Positions 1 to 11,484 of a DNA stretch of 64,000 bases are shown one piece after another. The position numbers and the translations under genes were made by a program. Below the pieces are notes generated by a model. It made no database searches. It saw nothing but the letters and a program-made list of their open reading frames with translations, and had not been told where the DNA came from. Origin of the DNA: Catenaria anguillulae PL171. Taxonomy: Eukaryota > Blastocladiomycota > Blastocladiomycetes > Blastocladiales > Catenariaceae. How positions within the stretch are numbered: the stretch's first letter is position 1; the number at the start of each line of letters is the position of its first letter. Location: NCBI GenBank assembly GCA_002102555.1, contig MCFL01000096.1, forward strand, positions 22,264-86,263, given 5' to 3'.

Positions 1-237
1 CTCATTTGCCTCACGGGAAATTCCCAACTGGCGGAGCAACGGAATAACGAAGAACGCCAGGTGCTTATAAAAATCAAGACAGTTAAAGTATCCTACCTAC
101 CTCTCCACCATCACATGTCTTATGCCCGGTAGACAGGCCGAATGGCTGTCTTGGTAGTGAGACCAACCGATCAAGTTTTATATGTAGAAAATACAGGGAA
201 AACTCCAATGGTTGCCAGGAAAAGCAGATGGACGCCG
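1..237. other. intergenic, 3' side of SYF1
   Basis: No reading frame with family features is visible here. The stretch is the downstream flank of the minus-strand SYF1 gene and the window edge. A short plus-strand frame beginning at 142 is the antisense shadow of SYF1. Confidence 0.5.
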
Positions 238-3200
238 TCAGCACTTGTTCTTGGCAGCTGCCAACCTAGCCTTGGCGCCCGTCACCTCCTTGGCATCCTG
301 CTTTTCCTCGTCCTGAATCTTGTCGGCCAACTTGCCAAACAAGCTCATGGGCACGGCCTTTTGCTGCACGCTGTGCACCTTATCGGCGGCAACCTCGTCA
401 CCTGCACCGCTCTCGTCGGCCTCGTCGTCATCGTCCACGTCCATGAGATCCAAATCGTCCAACTCGCCGACTCCGCCCTGCTCCTTGGCACCCTCCACCG
501 CAGGAACCTTGGCCGGATTCGAACTCGCCGCAACAAATTGCACCTGCCTCTCCTTCTCCCTCCTCTCCCTCTCTGCTCTCTCTCTCTCCTCGGCCTCCCT
601 CTCCCGCTCCCTCTTTGCCCGCTCGCCCGCCACCACCATGCGAATGTAATTGGCATCCGTATTAAACTTTGCCGCCACACTGCGCTTGACCCGCAACATG
701 TCCTTGAATGTCTCCTCATTGCCATACCCGACCTCGAACGCGCGCCACATGGCCCAATACTTTGGATTTGAGCTGGGCTCCACGAGCGTTGCTCCATGCG
801 CAAACAGCGTGCGCGCGCGGTCCACATCGCCCACGCGCAACTCGAGCGCGGCCCATTCCATGCACATTTGCGCCGCGTGCTTGTCGGGCAACCCGGGCAG
901 CACGCGCTCGTAGATGGGCCGGGCAGACAGCAGCCCGAAATGCGTCGAGGCGATCAGCACGGCGAGTGATACCATGGGTTTGCGGAGCGGCGGATCGAGG
1001 GCAAGTGTGGGCGAAAACAGGGCGCGGTCGAGCACGCGCAGGGCGCGCCGGGCAAGCCCGTGGCGCAGTTCGACGGCCGCGTACGCGGTAAACAGGGCCG
1101 AGCGGAAGGGCATTGGGGAGAGCGCAAGAGACGCGTCAAATAGGTCGCGCAGGCGTTCCATGGCCATGCCAAAGTCGCCGTCGCCATCCTGCGTGCTGGC
1201 CGCGGCTCCGGCGCGTTGGTCGTCTTGGTCATTGTCTTCGGCGTGGGTTGAAAACAAGTCGCCGCCTAGCCCATCGTCGGGGAGATCCACCGTGAGCCCA
1301 AACCGCCGCATGAACTTGGGAATGTACACGGCCCACAAGTCTTGAGCTATCGGGTAAGGGAACAGGGCAATGCCGCGCTCGTACACCTTGAATGCGTCTT
1401 CCCAGTACCCTTGCGACTCGAGGTATAGGGCATAGTTGACAACAACTTGGGGCGTGGCAATCTTGAGTGATAGCATCGAGTCATAGCACGCGGCGACCGT
1501 GGCGCGCGTGCCAAAGCACTCTTCGAGGTCAACGTAGAATGACCAAAGCGGCAGTGACTTGAAGAGGCGGCGTTGAGACGAGAGTTTCTGATGTAGCACG
1601 ACGACGAGAACGAGTTTAGACAACTGAGCAACAACAACAAGACATGCGGAAGGTATCAACGAAAGAAACGCGTACCGTATCCTTGAAATCCACCGCCTTT
1701 GCTGCCGCTCCCTTTGGCACCGAACACGCCCTGCCCATGACATCCCTCGCCCTCTGAATCTCGGCCGCTCGCAACTCCATCTCTGCATACTCGGTCCACA
1801 CACTGACCAGCTCGCCCACCGTCTTGAAATCGACCTTGACGGCCCGCTCCCAAACTGCCCGCGCACCCTCCACATCTTTACACTCGACCTCGTAATACCG
1901 CGCGTACCCAGTCCACACCTTGTCCAAATCGACCGCGTGCTTTGGATGAATTGTCTTGATGGCCTGCTCCCACGTGTTGCGACCAGGTACCAGGTCGGTC
2001 GCGCGTTTGACCCACTCGCCCACCGAGTGCGGGTTTTGCCTGAGTAACACGTCGTTGACGAGCACGGGCCGCGCGCGCGTCAACCGGTCCAGACGTGCAA
2101 GCCGCATGTCGACATCCACCTGAACGTTGTCCAACTCTTGTTTCAGATCTGGGTCCAAGTCTGCGTTTTTCTTTTTCGCGCGCTTGGTCAGCTTTGCCAA
2201 CCGCTTGATTCCAACTTGCACAGCAACCTCCTCGACCTCCAAGTACGCATCAAACACCTGGGTGAAATCGCGCAACGACACGACACTGCGCATGGCTTGC
2301 TCAAACACGTCACGTGCACGGTCCATGTGTCCATTGGCCAAGTGCATGCGCGCAAGCGCCACATGAAATTTGGCGGCGTGTGTGGGCATGCGGCGAATGC
2401 CGGCACGCAACACTTGCTCGGCGAGATGCGCAGGCAGTGCAGTCGGATGGGACGTGAGCAACGAAAACAGTTTGTCAAAGAGTGCGGCCGTGCGCACGGC
2501 GTCGTCCGTGACGGCGGCCGAGTCGAGTGATTTGAGCACATGGGTAGCGGCGAGCGCGTGATTGCCCGAGTCCATGAGCAGCGTCACGTAGGCCGAGGCG
2601 TGGGTCGGGTCCAGCTTGAGGTATCGCTTGTGCACGTGGATGGCAATTTCGGGATATCTTTTGATCCACGGCAGGTACAGCTCCCAGATGCGGTCGTGCT
2701 GCGTCACGGGCAGCGCTTGCAGTGCCCTGTCGAACCACTGGCGGAGAGTGCCGGGCATGTACTCGCCCGGGTACTCGTTGACTGCGAGCGACAAAAAGTC
2801 AAGCCAAATGCGCGGCATCTTGTGCAAGGTGACGAGTGCGCGCTGGTAGGCGCCGAGCACTCGCTGCACGGCAAGCGTGCGGGGCCACGAGTGGGCGTTG
2901 GGCTCTGGCGGCGTGGGCGTGGCACGCAGGCGCACGACTGACCAGTCCAAGTAGGCCTTCCACAGCTTGTAGGACCCGGGCAAGTGGTGCGTTGCGCGCT
3001 CGTACAGCAAGGCCAGGTGCGAGTGCGGGACGGTGCCGAGAGTGACATGGGCCTCCTTGTGGGCAATGTAGCGCAGCCAGGTGCGGGGCGAGTAAGGGTC
3101 GCGCAGCAGGTCGGCCTCGAACGGGTGGTCGGTCGGGTGCAGAGTGGCGGCCACGACGGCAGCGGCGGTGGATTGGGGGTGTGCTGGCGGATCAAGCAGG

Positions 3201-3316
3201 GGCAGAGTGGGCAGCGAGTGCTGGTCATGGTCATGTGACCCTGGCGTGGCACCTGGACCAGACTGGGCTGCCAATGTCGTTGGGGATTCTGTTGGCGATG
3301 GTGGTGAGGAATCCAT
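238..3316 (-). CDS. SYF1: Pre-mRNA-splicing factor SYF1 (XAB2/CLF3 homolog)
   Basis: A HAT/TPR-repeat scaffold of the Prp19-associated (NineTeen) complex, acting in the nuclear spliceosome. Exon 1 runs 3316-1676 (547 codons). Exon 2 ends at 238 in the run KNKC. The intron has donor GTACGC. The acceptor is either CAG at 1588-1590 (88-nt intron, 997 aa) or CAG at 1624-1626 (52-nt intron, 1009 aa), and both keep frame. I prefer the first because the segment LFKSLPLWSFYVDLEE then follows directly, as in the family. HAT motifs such as LWKAYLDW, IWELYLPWIKRYP and TPQVVVNYALYLE recur along the whole length. The C-terminus is acidic and charged (DLMDVDDDD). Length is at the upper end of the family's 800-1000 aa. 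The ATG at 3316 is followed by a Ser/Pro-rich leader. Confidence 0.93.
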
Positions 3317-3635
3317 TGCGACGAGTCAAAGTTCAGTTTCTCATGCCGTTTCGAACAAGGAAGTGTTTCTTCCATACTGATCTCAAACATTGCATAAATT
3401 CTCTGAGTTTTCGGATCATGAGCTGAGAGATGAAAGGACCGCCGATCTCACTGCCGAATCCACATGGTACATTGTGGGAAGAGCTCATCCGTTCTGCCGT
3501 CTCTCATTGAACACTTATGTGTGAGGATACGTACACATTCAAGTTGTACGCAGCACTCTCTACGCTCTGCAGCCTTGCATTGCATTGCAAACTTTGAACA
3601 TTGAATGAATGCCATAACCTGCGTAAAAACACACA
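3317..3635. promoter_or_regulatory. divergent promoter region SYF1 / TTC36-like
   Basis: These 319 bases lie between two divergently transcribed genes and must hold both promoters and 5' UTRs. I see no clear TATA box. Confidence 0.5.
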
Positions 3636-4274
3636 ATGACCAGCAACATCTCGGAACGCGACGCCCAAGTCCTTGACCTCATCTTTGGCGGCGGCCCGCC
3701 CGTCGTCGCCACCCCGGAGCCCGTGTTGCCCCCCACCGAGTCGCCATCCGCAAAGGCACTAGCGGCGCTCTCACCGTCACAAGCCGACCAGCTCCGCACC
3801 CTCGAAACCCAGGCCATCCAACTTGCCGAGCAAAACCAGCTCGACTCTGCCCTCGACCATCTCAATCAAGGACTCGCCATTTGCCCGCACGCCGCGTCGT
3901 TGTACAACAACCGCGCCCAAGTGTACCGGTTGCTCGGCCAAACCGATCTCGCCCTACTCGATCTCGACAAGGCCATCGAGCTGGGGCAGGGCGAGGCGTG
4001 GGTGCTCAAGAATGCACACACGCAGCGCGGTGTCGTCATGAAACAGTTGGGCGACCAGGACAAGGCCGTCAGCGAGTTTGAGCTGGCGGGCAAGTATGGC
4101 AGTAAAGTCGGTAAAGTCGCGGCAGTCAAGGAAAACCCGTTTGCACAAATGTGCAATGCCATCATGGACGAGGTCATGGCGCAGTATCGCAGGGTGCCAC
4201 CAATTGCTGCCCCAGGTGCTTCGGCTGCTCCGCCAACAAGTCAAAGTGGTTGCGAAGGCGAGACCAACAAGTGA
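3636..4274 (+). CDS. TTC36-like tetratricopeptide repeat protein
   Basis: A single-exon 212-aa protein. Three TPR units cover about residues 45-160. Recognisable pieces are SLYNNRAQVYRLLGQTDLALLD (split here as SLYNNRAQVYRLLGQ and TDLALLDLDKAIELG) and AHTQRGVVMKQLGDQDKAVS. The N-terminal RDAQVLDLIFGGG and the C-terminal ENPFAQMCNAIMDEVM match the capping segments typical of TTC36 (family knowledge). Length is close to animal TTC36 (about 190 aa). TTC36 proteins are Hsp70-interacting TPR proteins in animals; the role in this fungus is inferred only. Confidence 0.85.
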   Translation: MTSNISERDAQVLDLIFGGGPPVVATPEPVLPPTESPSAKALAALSPSQADQLRTLETQAIQLAEQNQLDSALDHLNQGLAICPHAASLYNNRAQVYRLLGQTDLALLDLDKAIELGQGEAWVLKNAHTQRGVVMKQLGDQDKAVSEFELAGKYGSKVGKVAAVKENPFAQMCNAIMDEVMAQYRRVPPIAAPGASAAPPTSQSGCEGETNK

Positions 4275-4445
4275 AAGAGTCCTCGTGTGCGTGCCTGCGA
4301 TTCGCATTCCTCCAATACACATTCGCCATCTTGACCAGTGTCGTTCCGATCGCGTGAACTATGACCTTGCTCTTGACCAAAGCAAATCGCCAGCACATGG
4401 ACTTAGAAAAGTTTTCGATGGCGAAATCGGGTCTCTTACAGAAGA

Positions 4446-4518
4446 GGTCGTATGGTGTAGTCGGTTAGCACACGAGACTCTGAATCTCGGGACCTGAGTT
4501 CGAATCTCAGTATGACCT
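4446..4518 (+). tRNA. tRNA-Gln (anticodon CUG)
   Basis: A 73-nt cloverleaf without intron. The acceptor stem GGTCGTA pairs with TATGACC, with one G-U pair. The anticodon arm is CGAGA / loop CTCTGAA / TCTCG, placing CTG at 4480-4482. The T arm carries GTTCGAATC (B box) and the D arm TGGTGTAGTCGGTTAGC (A box). A run of T directly after the acceptor stem (4518-4521) is a Pol III terminator. Confidence 0.93.
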
Positions 4519-5295
4519 TTTGCCATGCCGCCTTGTCTTTCTTCGTCGCCCATGGTCCCCAGGACATGCCAACCAAATGGAATTGTTTGAGCCGTGATAT
4601 CCCTTTGGTGCCGTTTTGTGGAAATCCAATCCTCTAGCCTCCCTTGTACTTTGCTCCCGGCAGTCCGCCGTCACCTTTGCCCGCTATCTCGCACAATCAG
4701 GACGCACGCTTTATCCAGTATTGGGGACATGAGCGAAATTGTGTTCGGTTCTTTTCGGTATGTTAATATTATTAGAGCCAAAAGAGTATATTCAGTCTCT
4801 GCATCAACAAGATAGCCTTGTTCAATGGTACATAAACAACATATGCGATTTGATCGTGTGAGACAAACCTGACAGCAACAGGACTTTCAACTTCGTTGTC
4901 TTAACATGAGGGCGAACTTGCATTTCCCTGGCTATCCTCATGGACGTGCCCCTTCGACCTCTCGTCGTAACCTGGGCTGGCATGGACATGGATAGCGTGG
5001 GAGCAAGTTCGTCAATTGTATCTCGTGTCGGTAAGCATGTAGAAAGTCTCTCAAGCACACATAGCAATTGGCAAACCGTTTCCAGATTTGAGAGAGAGAG
5101 GCAAGTTACAGCATGCGTTGTGCAAACCGAAACGGCAGCAAGAACACGTTCTTGGCACGAAGTGAGACAGGGTTGTGTAAATCCGGTACCGCCGGTGGGG
5201 AGCCAAAACATCCATCCGCACTTCTACCCACGCACGGAAATGCCGATAATGGATCCGCCATCATCAGATTACAAACCGCATTCGATGGGAATACA
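4519..5295. other. intergenic, no gene seen
   Basis: Nothing convincing is present. A plus-strand open frame begins at 4940 and continues into the next gene, but its first 143 codons look like untranslated leader (see rejected list). Confidence 0.5.
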
Positions 5296-5303
5296 TATAA
5301 ATA
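5296..5303 (+). promoter_or_regulatory. TATA box for the 5369 gene
   Basis: TATAAATA lies 66 bases before the ATG at 5369. This supports translation starting at 5369 rather than at the upstream ATG 4940. Confidence 0.5.
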
Positions 5304-5368
5304 CTGCTGCCCGTCCCGCGAGTCTGCTTGCGTGCTGTTCGCTGCCACCTCAACAGATCCAATCCGCC

Positions 5369-5932
5369 ATGCTCAAAGTCATGTCTCCATCAGCAACGTG
5401 TCCAGTCGCCAAGTGCCCCCGCGCAGCAGCGCCGAGTCCACGGCGCCACTCATCGAGCATGATGCGCTGTCTCCCCGTCCATACCGCCATCGTGCTACTC
5501 GCTTGCCTCAGCCTGTCCGCAGCAGCATACCATTGTGCAAGCGTGATGCTCTTGCCCTCCATCTTGTCACCCATCTCACCGGAACTGGACGCTGTCTTTC
5601 TGTCCACGCACGCCGTGCTGTGTGTTGGGCTCATTGTGTTTGCGACGTGCTACAAGCGCAAAGGGTGGTTCCAAGTGTGTTCTGTGACCAAGCTCGTACA
5701 CTATTTGGCCGTCGTGTTTGTGTTTTTGATTGCCGTTGTTGCCGAAGCCATGGTTCAAGGCAGAGCAAAGGAAGTTCTGGGCCAACCTCTGATTGTGGGC
5801 GAGATTGGGGTCCTGGTCGCAGATGGGGTCGTGAGCGGGATGCTGTGCTATTGTGGGACAAAGATTGTTGGCTCTCGTAAAGCTCGGAATGGAACCAGAC
5901 ATGGCGGAGAACAAGGGGTTAGCTGTGTGTGA
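5369..5932 (+). CDS. small four-helix membrane protein, unknown
   Basis: A 187-aa protein if translation starts at 5369 (the open frame extends up to 4940). After a Ser/Pro/Arg-rich N-terminus of about 30 residues there are four hydrophobic segments: AIVLLACLSLSAAAYHCASV, AVLCVGLIVFATC, YLAVVFVFLIAVVAEAMV and IVGEIGVLVADGVVSGMLC. The tail is basic. Its architecture resembles the tandem four-helix proteins at 19.8-24.7 kb, although I cannot align it to them by eye. No known family is recognised. Confidence 0.6.
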   Translation: MLKVMSPSATCPVAKCPRAAAPSPRRHSSSMMRCLPVHTAIVLLACLSLSAAAYHCASVMLLPSILSPISPELDAVFLSTHAVLCVGLIVFATCYKRKGWFQVCSVTKLVHYLAVVFVFLIAVVAEAMVQGRAKEVLGQPLIVGEIGVLVADGVVSGMLCYCGTKIVGSRKARNGTRHGGEQGVSCV

Positions 5933-6677
5933 CCAACATGTAGGGCGAGAGCGTTGATTCCCAATATACCTTATGATGTTGCTGTTCGATAACGTACATG
6001 CCTGATTCCTGTCAAGTGGCATGCACACGCGAATCCTGAGCTATGTACAAAGACGGACAGGGGGAGGCGGGGGAGTGAGTCACAAGTTAATATGTGTCTC
6101 CGTCGGAAAAACTGCAACTGCAAGCATCACGTGGTCCAATTATCCGACCCTGCAGTTGTTTATTCATGGCTTGCTTTTGGATGACAAAGCATCTGCAGGT
6201 TCACAATTCACATGGCGAGAACAATGGCTCCAACCGCCGGTTTTGCTCTCTTTGAGTGATGGCAAAAGCTGCATGGGCACATGTGGACGACGTTTTGCGG
6301 ATTGGACCCATGGCTGAAGACTTTTTGTTTGTTTTCATTATTACTTGCGCCCGCTTTCCCACGATGCAAAAACAAAGTCTGAGTGATCTTTGCTCTTCTC
6401 AAGCATTGTTGACTGCCGTTATGTAAGCAGTCCACTATCGATATTCGTGGACACTGCTCGCATTCGAGTCATTTCAGTGCAAGTGTGTTGATTTCTTGCT
6501 CAGTACAAGAATTGCCCAGCGCCCATGACCGTGACTGTCTGACCTCAATTGCCCATCGGTCACGGCCAATCCCACGTACATTTCTGTCTTTCCCTCATCC
6601 AGCTCTGGTTTGGCTGTTGGACAGACATCTGATTCCAATTTCCACTCGACTCGACGCTACTCCCTTCAACGTTGACA
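5933..6677. other. intergenic, 5' region of ABC transporter gene
   Basis: No supported coding sequence. It holds the 3' flank of the small membrane protein gene and the promoter and leader of the ABC transporter. Confidence 0.5.
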
Positions 6678-9600
6678 ATGGCTCCCGCCCCCGCCACTGA
6701 CGACAAAAAGGGCCTCCTGCACCCTCCGAGTGCAGGTCCGTCATCTGAAGCCATCGACCTCGAAGCCCGCCACCATGCCCTGCGCAACGCCGACAAGGTT
6801 TCACCCGATACTCGCGCCAACCCACTCTCGCGGTTGCTCTTCTCTTGGCAAACCGGGCTCATCCGCCTCGGGTACACTCGTCCGCTCGAACAAGAGGACA
6901 TGTACCAGCTGCCTGATCCGCTCACGTCAAAGTTCAACACGCAGCTCTTGACGGATCGTTGGCAGGACCAGGTCCAGGCATTTACGGTCCGCCATGGCAA
7001 GCCACCTGGGCCCATGCCTGCGCAAGTCGACTCGAAAGACAAGCCCGCCCAAGGAGCAGCTGGCAAGCAGCCAACAGAGCCCACGCCATCTCTGCTCAAG
7101 GCATTTTGGCATGCCTATGGCTGGGACTATGTTCTCTCTGGCATCTACGCCTACTTGGGCACCGCAACGCAAATCGCCTCCCCCGTCATGCTTGAACTGC
7201 TCCTCACGTACCTCAAAGCCGAATATGCCCGTCGGCTCGAACCCGAAGCCACCCGCCGCGACTCTGAGTACATTGCTGGCTACGGCTACCTACTCGTCGT
7301 GCTCATCTTTGCCTTTCAAGTGGCCACCACGCTCTTCAACTCGCGCTATTTTATCGTCGGCATGCAAATCGGCATGCGGCTGCGTGCGGGTCTCCAAGGC
7401 ATGATTTACGCCAAATCGCTCAAGCTATCTGCTCGTGCGCGCGCAAGCGAGTTCACAGCGGGCCGCATTACCAACATGGTATCGACAGACGCAACCAAGC
7501 TGGATTTCATTTTGCCGTATACGCACAATGCGCACTTGGCGCCTATCACTGTGATTGTCATTGTCACGTTGCTTGTCCGTATGCTCGGCGTGGCCGCGCT
7601 GGCTGGGTTGGCGCTCATGGTGGCGTTTATTCCTGTGCAAGGCAAGTTGGCGCAGTACATGACCACGTTGCGCAAGGATACGCAGTTGGTCACGGACAAG
7701 CGAGTCAAGTTGATGAACGAGATTTTGCAAGGTTCGAGGATTGTCAAGCTCATGTCATGGGAAGCAGCAATGACGGATGCCGTCATGGAGTTGCGGCTCA
7801 AGGAACTCGACCTTGTTCGTCGGATGAACATTTGGCGTGCGAGTATCAATGGTATGTATTCCATGTGCGCTTATTTTTGCTATCGCTCTCGCGACTGACG
7901 CAAACTTATCTTTCCACATTGCAGGTGTTGCTCAGGCAATTCCGGCCATGTCTGCTACATTGGTGTTTGCCGTCTACTACGCCATGGGCAACCAATTGTC
8001 GGCACCCATTGTCTTTTCGTCGCTCGCCCTTTTCAACGTCTTGCGTTTGCCGCTCATGTGTATGTCGCTTTTTCATTGAACCCACCAACCGCCATCAAGA
8101 GCCACCAGGCCCATACAGTCTTACTGACCCACTCTCTCTTGCACATCATGCAGTCATTCCCATGACCATCGCCTTCCTCGTCGACGCCAACGTCTCTCTG
8201 CAACGCATCAAGTCTCTCTTCCTCGCCGAAGAACTCGACACCCAGCCCACACTCGTACCCCTCGACTCGACATCCACCGCCATCCGGATTTCCGGCCCCG
8301 CGGCGTTTGAATGGAACCCCAGCGACAACCTCTTGCAATCCATCTCGCTGACCATTCCGCGCGGATCTCTCACGGCCATTGTCGGTGCCGTGGGCGCAGG
8401 CAAGTCGAATTTGCTGGCCGGCATCGTCGGCGAAATGCGCCGCGTCCAGGGCGACGTGGAAATTGCCGGATCGATTGGCTACTGCCCGCAACAGCCTTGG
8501 GTCATGAATGCCAGTCTCAAGGACAATGTGCTTTTCGGGCTCGACTTTGACGCTGCAAGGTACCAAAGGGCAATCAAGCTGTCTGCGCTCGAGCGCGACA
8601 TTGAGCAGTTGCAGGCAGGTGAGATGACCGAGATTGGGGAGCGTGGTATCACGTTAAGTGGCGGTCAAAAGGCGAGGGTTGCGTTTGCGCGCGCGCTCTA
8701 CTTTGATCCCGATACTTTGCTTCTTGGTACGTCTGCACTCGTTAACCCACCCGTGCAACTCCCTCCTTGTGTGTCATGTCTTAAGCTAACCGCTCACCGC
8801 ATTTCGCAGATGACCCGATCGCTGCCGTTGACGCTCATGTGGGCAAGCACCTGTTCCGGACAATCGCAGAAGGGCTTAAGGGAAAGACCAGGGTGCTCGT
8901 TACGCATGCCCTTCACCACGTACCCTCCTGCGACTACATTGTGTTTATGCGTGGCGGCAAGATTGTTGAGCAGGGCACGTATGCAGAGTTGATGGCCATG
9001 GAAGGCGGCGAGTTTGCTGCGCAAATGTTGAGTGTTGGTGGTGCAAAGAAGGATGGCGCAAGCAGCGCCAGTGCCAGTCCCGCGGATTCGCCCGTCATCA
9101 AACCCGCCGATGTGATTGAAGAAGCTGGCCATGGCATGCGCGAACGCAAGATTTCGACCCAATCCAAAAAGGACAATGACCGTCCGCAATCGCCCGCCAA
9201 GCCCGCGGCCAACGCCAAGCTTATGCAAGCCGAAGACCGTGCCGTTGGATCGGTCGACGCTGCTGTCTATTCGGCTTACGCTCGTGCCATGGGTAGCCTG
9301 GGCACGCTTGTCGTCCTGGCCCTCGTGCTCATTCTTACTCAAGTCTTCCGCGTCGGCAATGACCTGTGGCTCACCTGGTGGACGCAAAACAGGTTCCCCA
9401 TCGACCAAGGCGTTTATGTTGGCGTGTACTTTGCATGGGCCGTCGCGCAAGCGGGTTCTTTTGTATTCAACGGTATCCAATTTACGTACGCGGGCGTGCG
9501 CGCGTCGGCGAGTTTGCACCGTGCGGCCGTGTATGGTGTGATGCGTAGCCCCATGGCCTTCTTTGACACGACGCCCATGGGGCGCATCTTGTCGCGCTTG

Positions 9601-11378
9601 TCAAAGGACCAGGATGCCATGGACAATACGCTTGTGGATTCCGTCAAGATGTTCTTTTCGACGCTCACAACGTGCTTGTCGACATTTGTGCTCATGATTG
9701 TCGCCACGCCCATCTTTGCGCTGCCGCTCGTTCCGCTCTTGGTCGTGTACTGGTACATCCAGCTCTTTTACAGGAGCACGAGTCGCGAGTTGAAGCGACT
9801 CGATTCGATTTCGCGGTCGCCATTGTATGCCGGGTTTGCAGAGACGCTGACTGGATTGACCACCATTCGTGCAGTACGTCCCCACTGTTTTTTTTTTCTT
9901 TTTTCTTTTTACCCGTCTACCCGTCTTGTGAGCTTTTGGTTGTCTGACACGACATTGAGTCAAATAGTATCGTGAAGAGGCACGGTTCCGCGACGTGAAT
10001 CAGCAAGCGATCGACTTCAACAACCGCCCATACTACATGCAAATTTGCGCTCAACGTTGGCTTTCGATTCGCCTCGAATCGATTGGATCCGCACTCATCT
10101 TTTTCGCAGGCTTGTTTGGTGTCATCAACATTGGCGGCACATCAGTTGAGCTCGTTGGTCTCTCTCTGGTACGACAGTCATTCATTTTACACCTTGAACT
10201 CATTCGCCGCATTGCCAATCGCAAAGCTGATGTGTGTTTGTCTTGTCGTAGTCGTACGCTCTTTCCGTGACAAGCAACCTCAACTGGTGCGTGCGCCAAG
10301 CCGTCGAAGTCGAGACGCAAATGAACTCTGTTGAGCGCATCTGGCACTATGCCGAAAAGCTCGAGTCGGAAGCACCGGCCATCACGGACGTGTCACCACC
10401 CACTCCCAGTTGGCCAGACAAGGGCGAAATCAAGTTTTCCGATGTCACCATGGCGTATCGCAAGGAGCTCGACCCCGTGCTCAAAAAGATCAACGTCACG
10501 ATCCCCGCGGGCAGCAAAGTGGGCATTGTCGGTCGCACCGGTAGTGGTAAATCTAGCTCGATTGTGGCACTGTTTAGGCTAGTCGAGTTGAGGGAGGGCA
10601 AGATTGAGATTGACGGGTTGGATATTGCAAAGTTGGGGTTGCACGAGTTGCGCTCACGGTTGGCCATTATTCCGCAGGTACGCTTGACATCAAATCTTGG
10701 CCGTTGCCAAACGTCGGGAGTGTGCTCACCGACTTTTTTTTTGTGTGTGTGATGTCCAGGAACCAACACTGTTCACGGGCTCGATCCGGTCCAACTTGGA
10801 CAGGTTCAACCAGGCAACCGACGACTTGCTGTGGGAATGTTTGGATCGCGCCGGGCTCAAGCCATACGTCCAATCGCTCGCAGAAAAGCTGGACGCTCCT
10901 GTTGAAGAGGGCGGCGGCAACTTGTCGGTGGGCCAGCGCCAGCTCTTGTGTCTTGCTCGGTCCATGGTGCGCAAGAGCAATGTGCTTGTCATGGTGCGTA
11001 TCGACGTTACGATTCTCACAATCCTTGCAATCTGTGGCGAGCCATGATCACACTGAACTGACTCATTCAACTTTGCGTATATACCTATGATAGGATGAGG
11101 CAACGGCAAGCTGCGACTACGAAACCGACAAGCAAATCCAACGCGCCATTCGCCGCGACTTTGCACACGCCACCGTGCTCACCATTGCGCATCGGCTCAA
11201 CACCATCATCGATTACGACCACATTGCCGTGCTGTCGAATGGCGAGCTCGTCGAGTTTGCATCACCGCACGAGTTGCTGCAGCGGCCCGACTCGCTGTTT
11301 ACGGCGCTGGTCGAGGAAACTGGTGCAGAAAATGCAATGTTGTTGCGCAGGTTGGCGGCTGAAAAGCGGCTGGAGTAG
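6678..11378 (+). CDS. ABCC-type (MRP) ATP-binding cassette transporter
   Basis: A full-length ABC exporter of the short MRP form (no TMD0), 1363 aa from eight exons: 6678-7851, 7925-8059, 8154-8726, 8810-9873, 9968-10168, 10252-10677, 10760-10993 and 11094-11378. All phases agree. NBD1 has Walker A GAVGAGKS (about residue 512), signature [15 protein letters not shown] (about 603) and Walker [15 protein letters not shown]2 has Walker [10 protein letters not shown] (about 1142), signature [15 protein letters not shown] and Walker B VLVMDEATAS. The family exports organic anions and conjugates at plasma or vacuolar membranes. The NBD1 Walker B ends in Asp rather than Glu, a degenerate site common in ABCC proteins. 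The frame is also open from a TTG six bases upstream, but ATG 6678 is the natural start. Confidence 0.93.
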
Positions 11379-11484
11379 TGGCGATTATTCCCATGTTACT
11401 CGTATTGTTTATCTTGATAGCTCTTTTCATTTATACACTTCTATTCTTCCGAAACTGCCTGCTCCATGCTGCGGTAGAGTCGCC

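Noticed and set aside
4940-5368. Upstream ATG extending the 5369 gene by 143 codons
   Set aside because: The extension has no hydrophobic or domain-like character and includes the TATA box at 5296.
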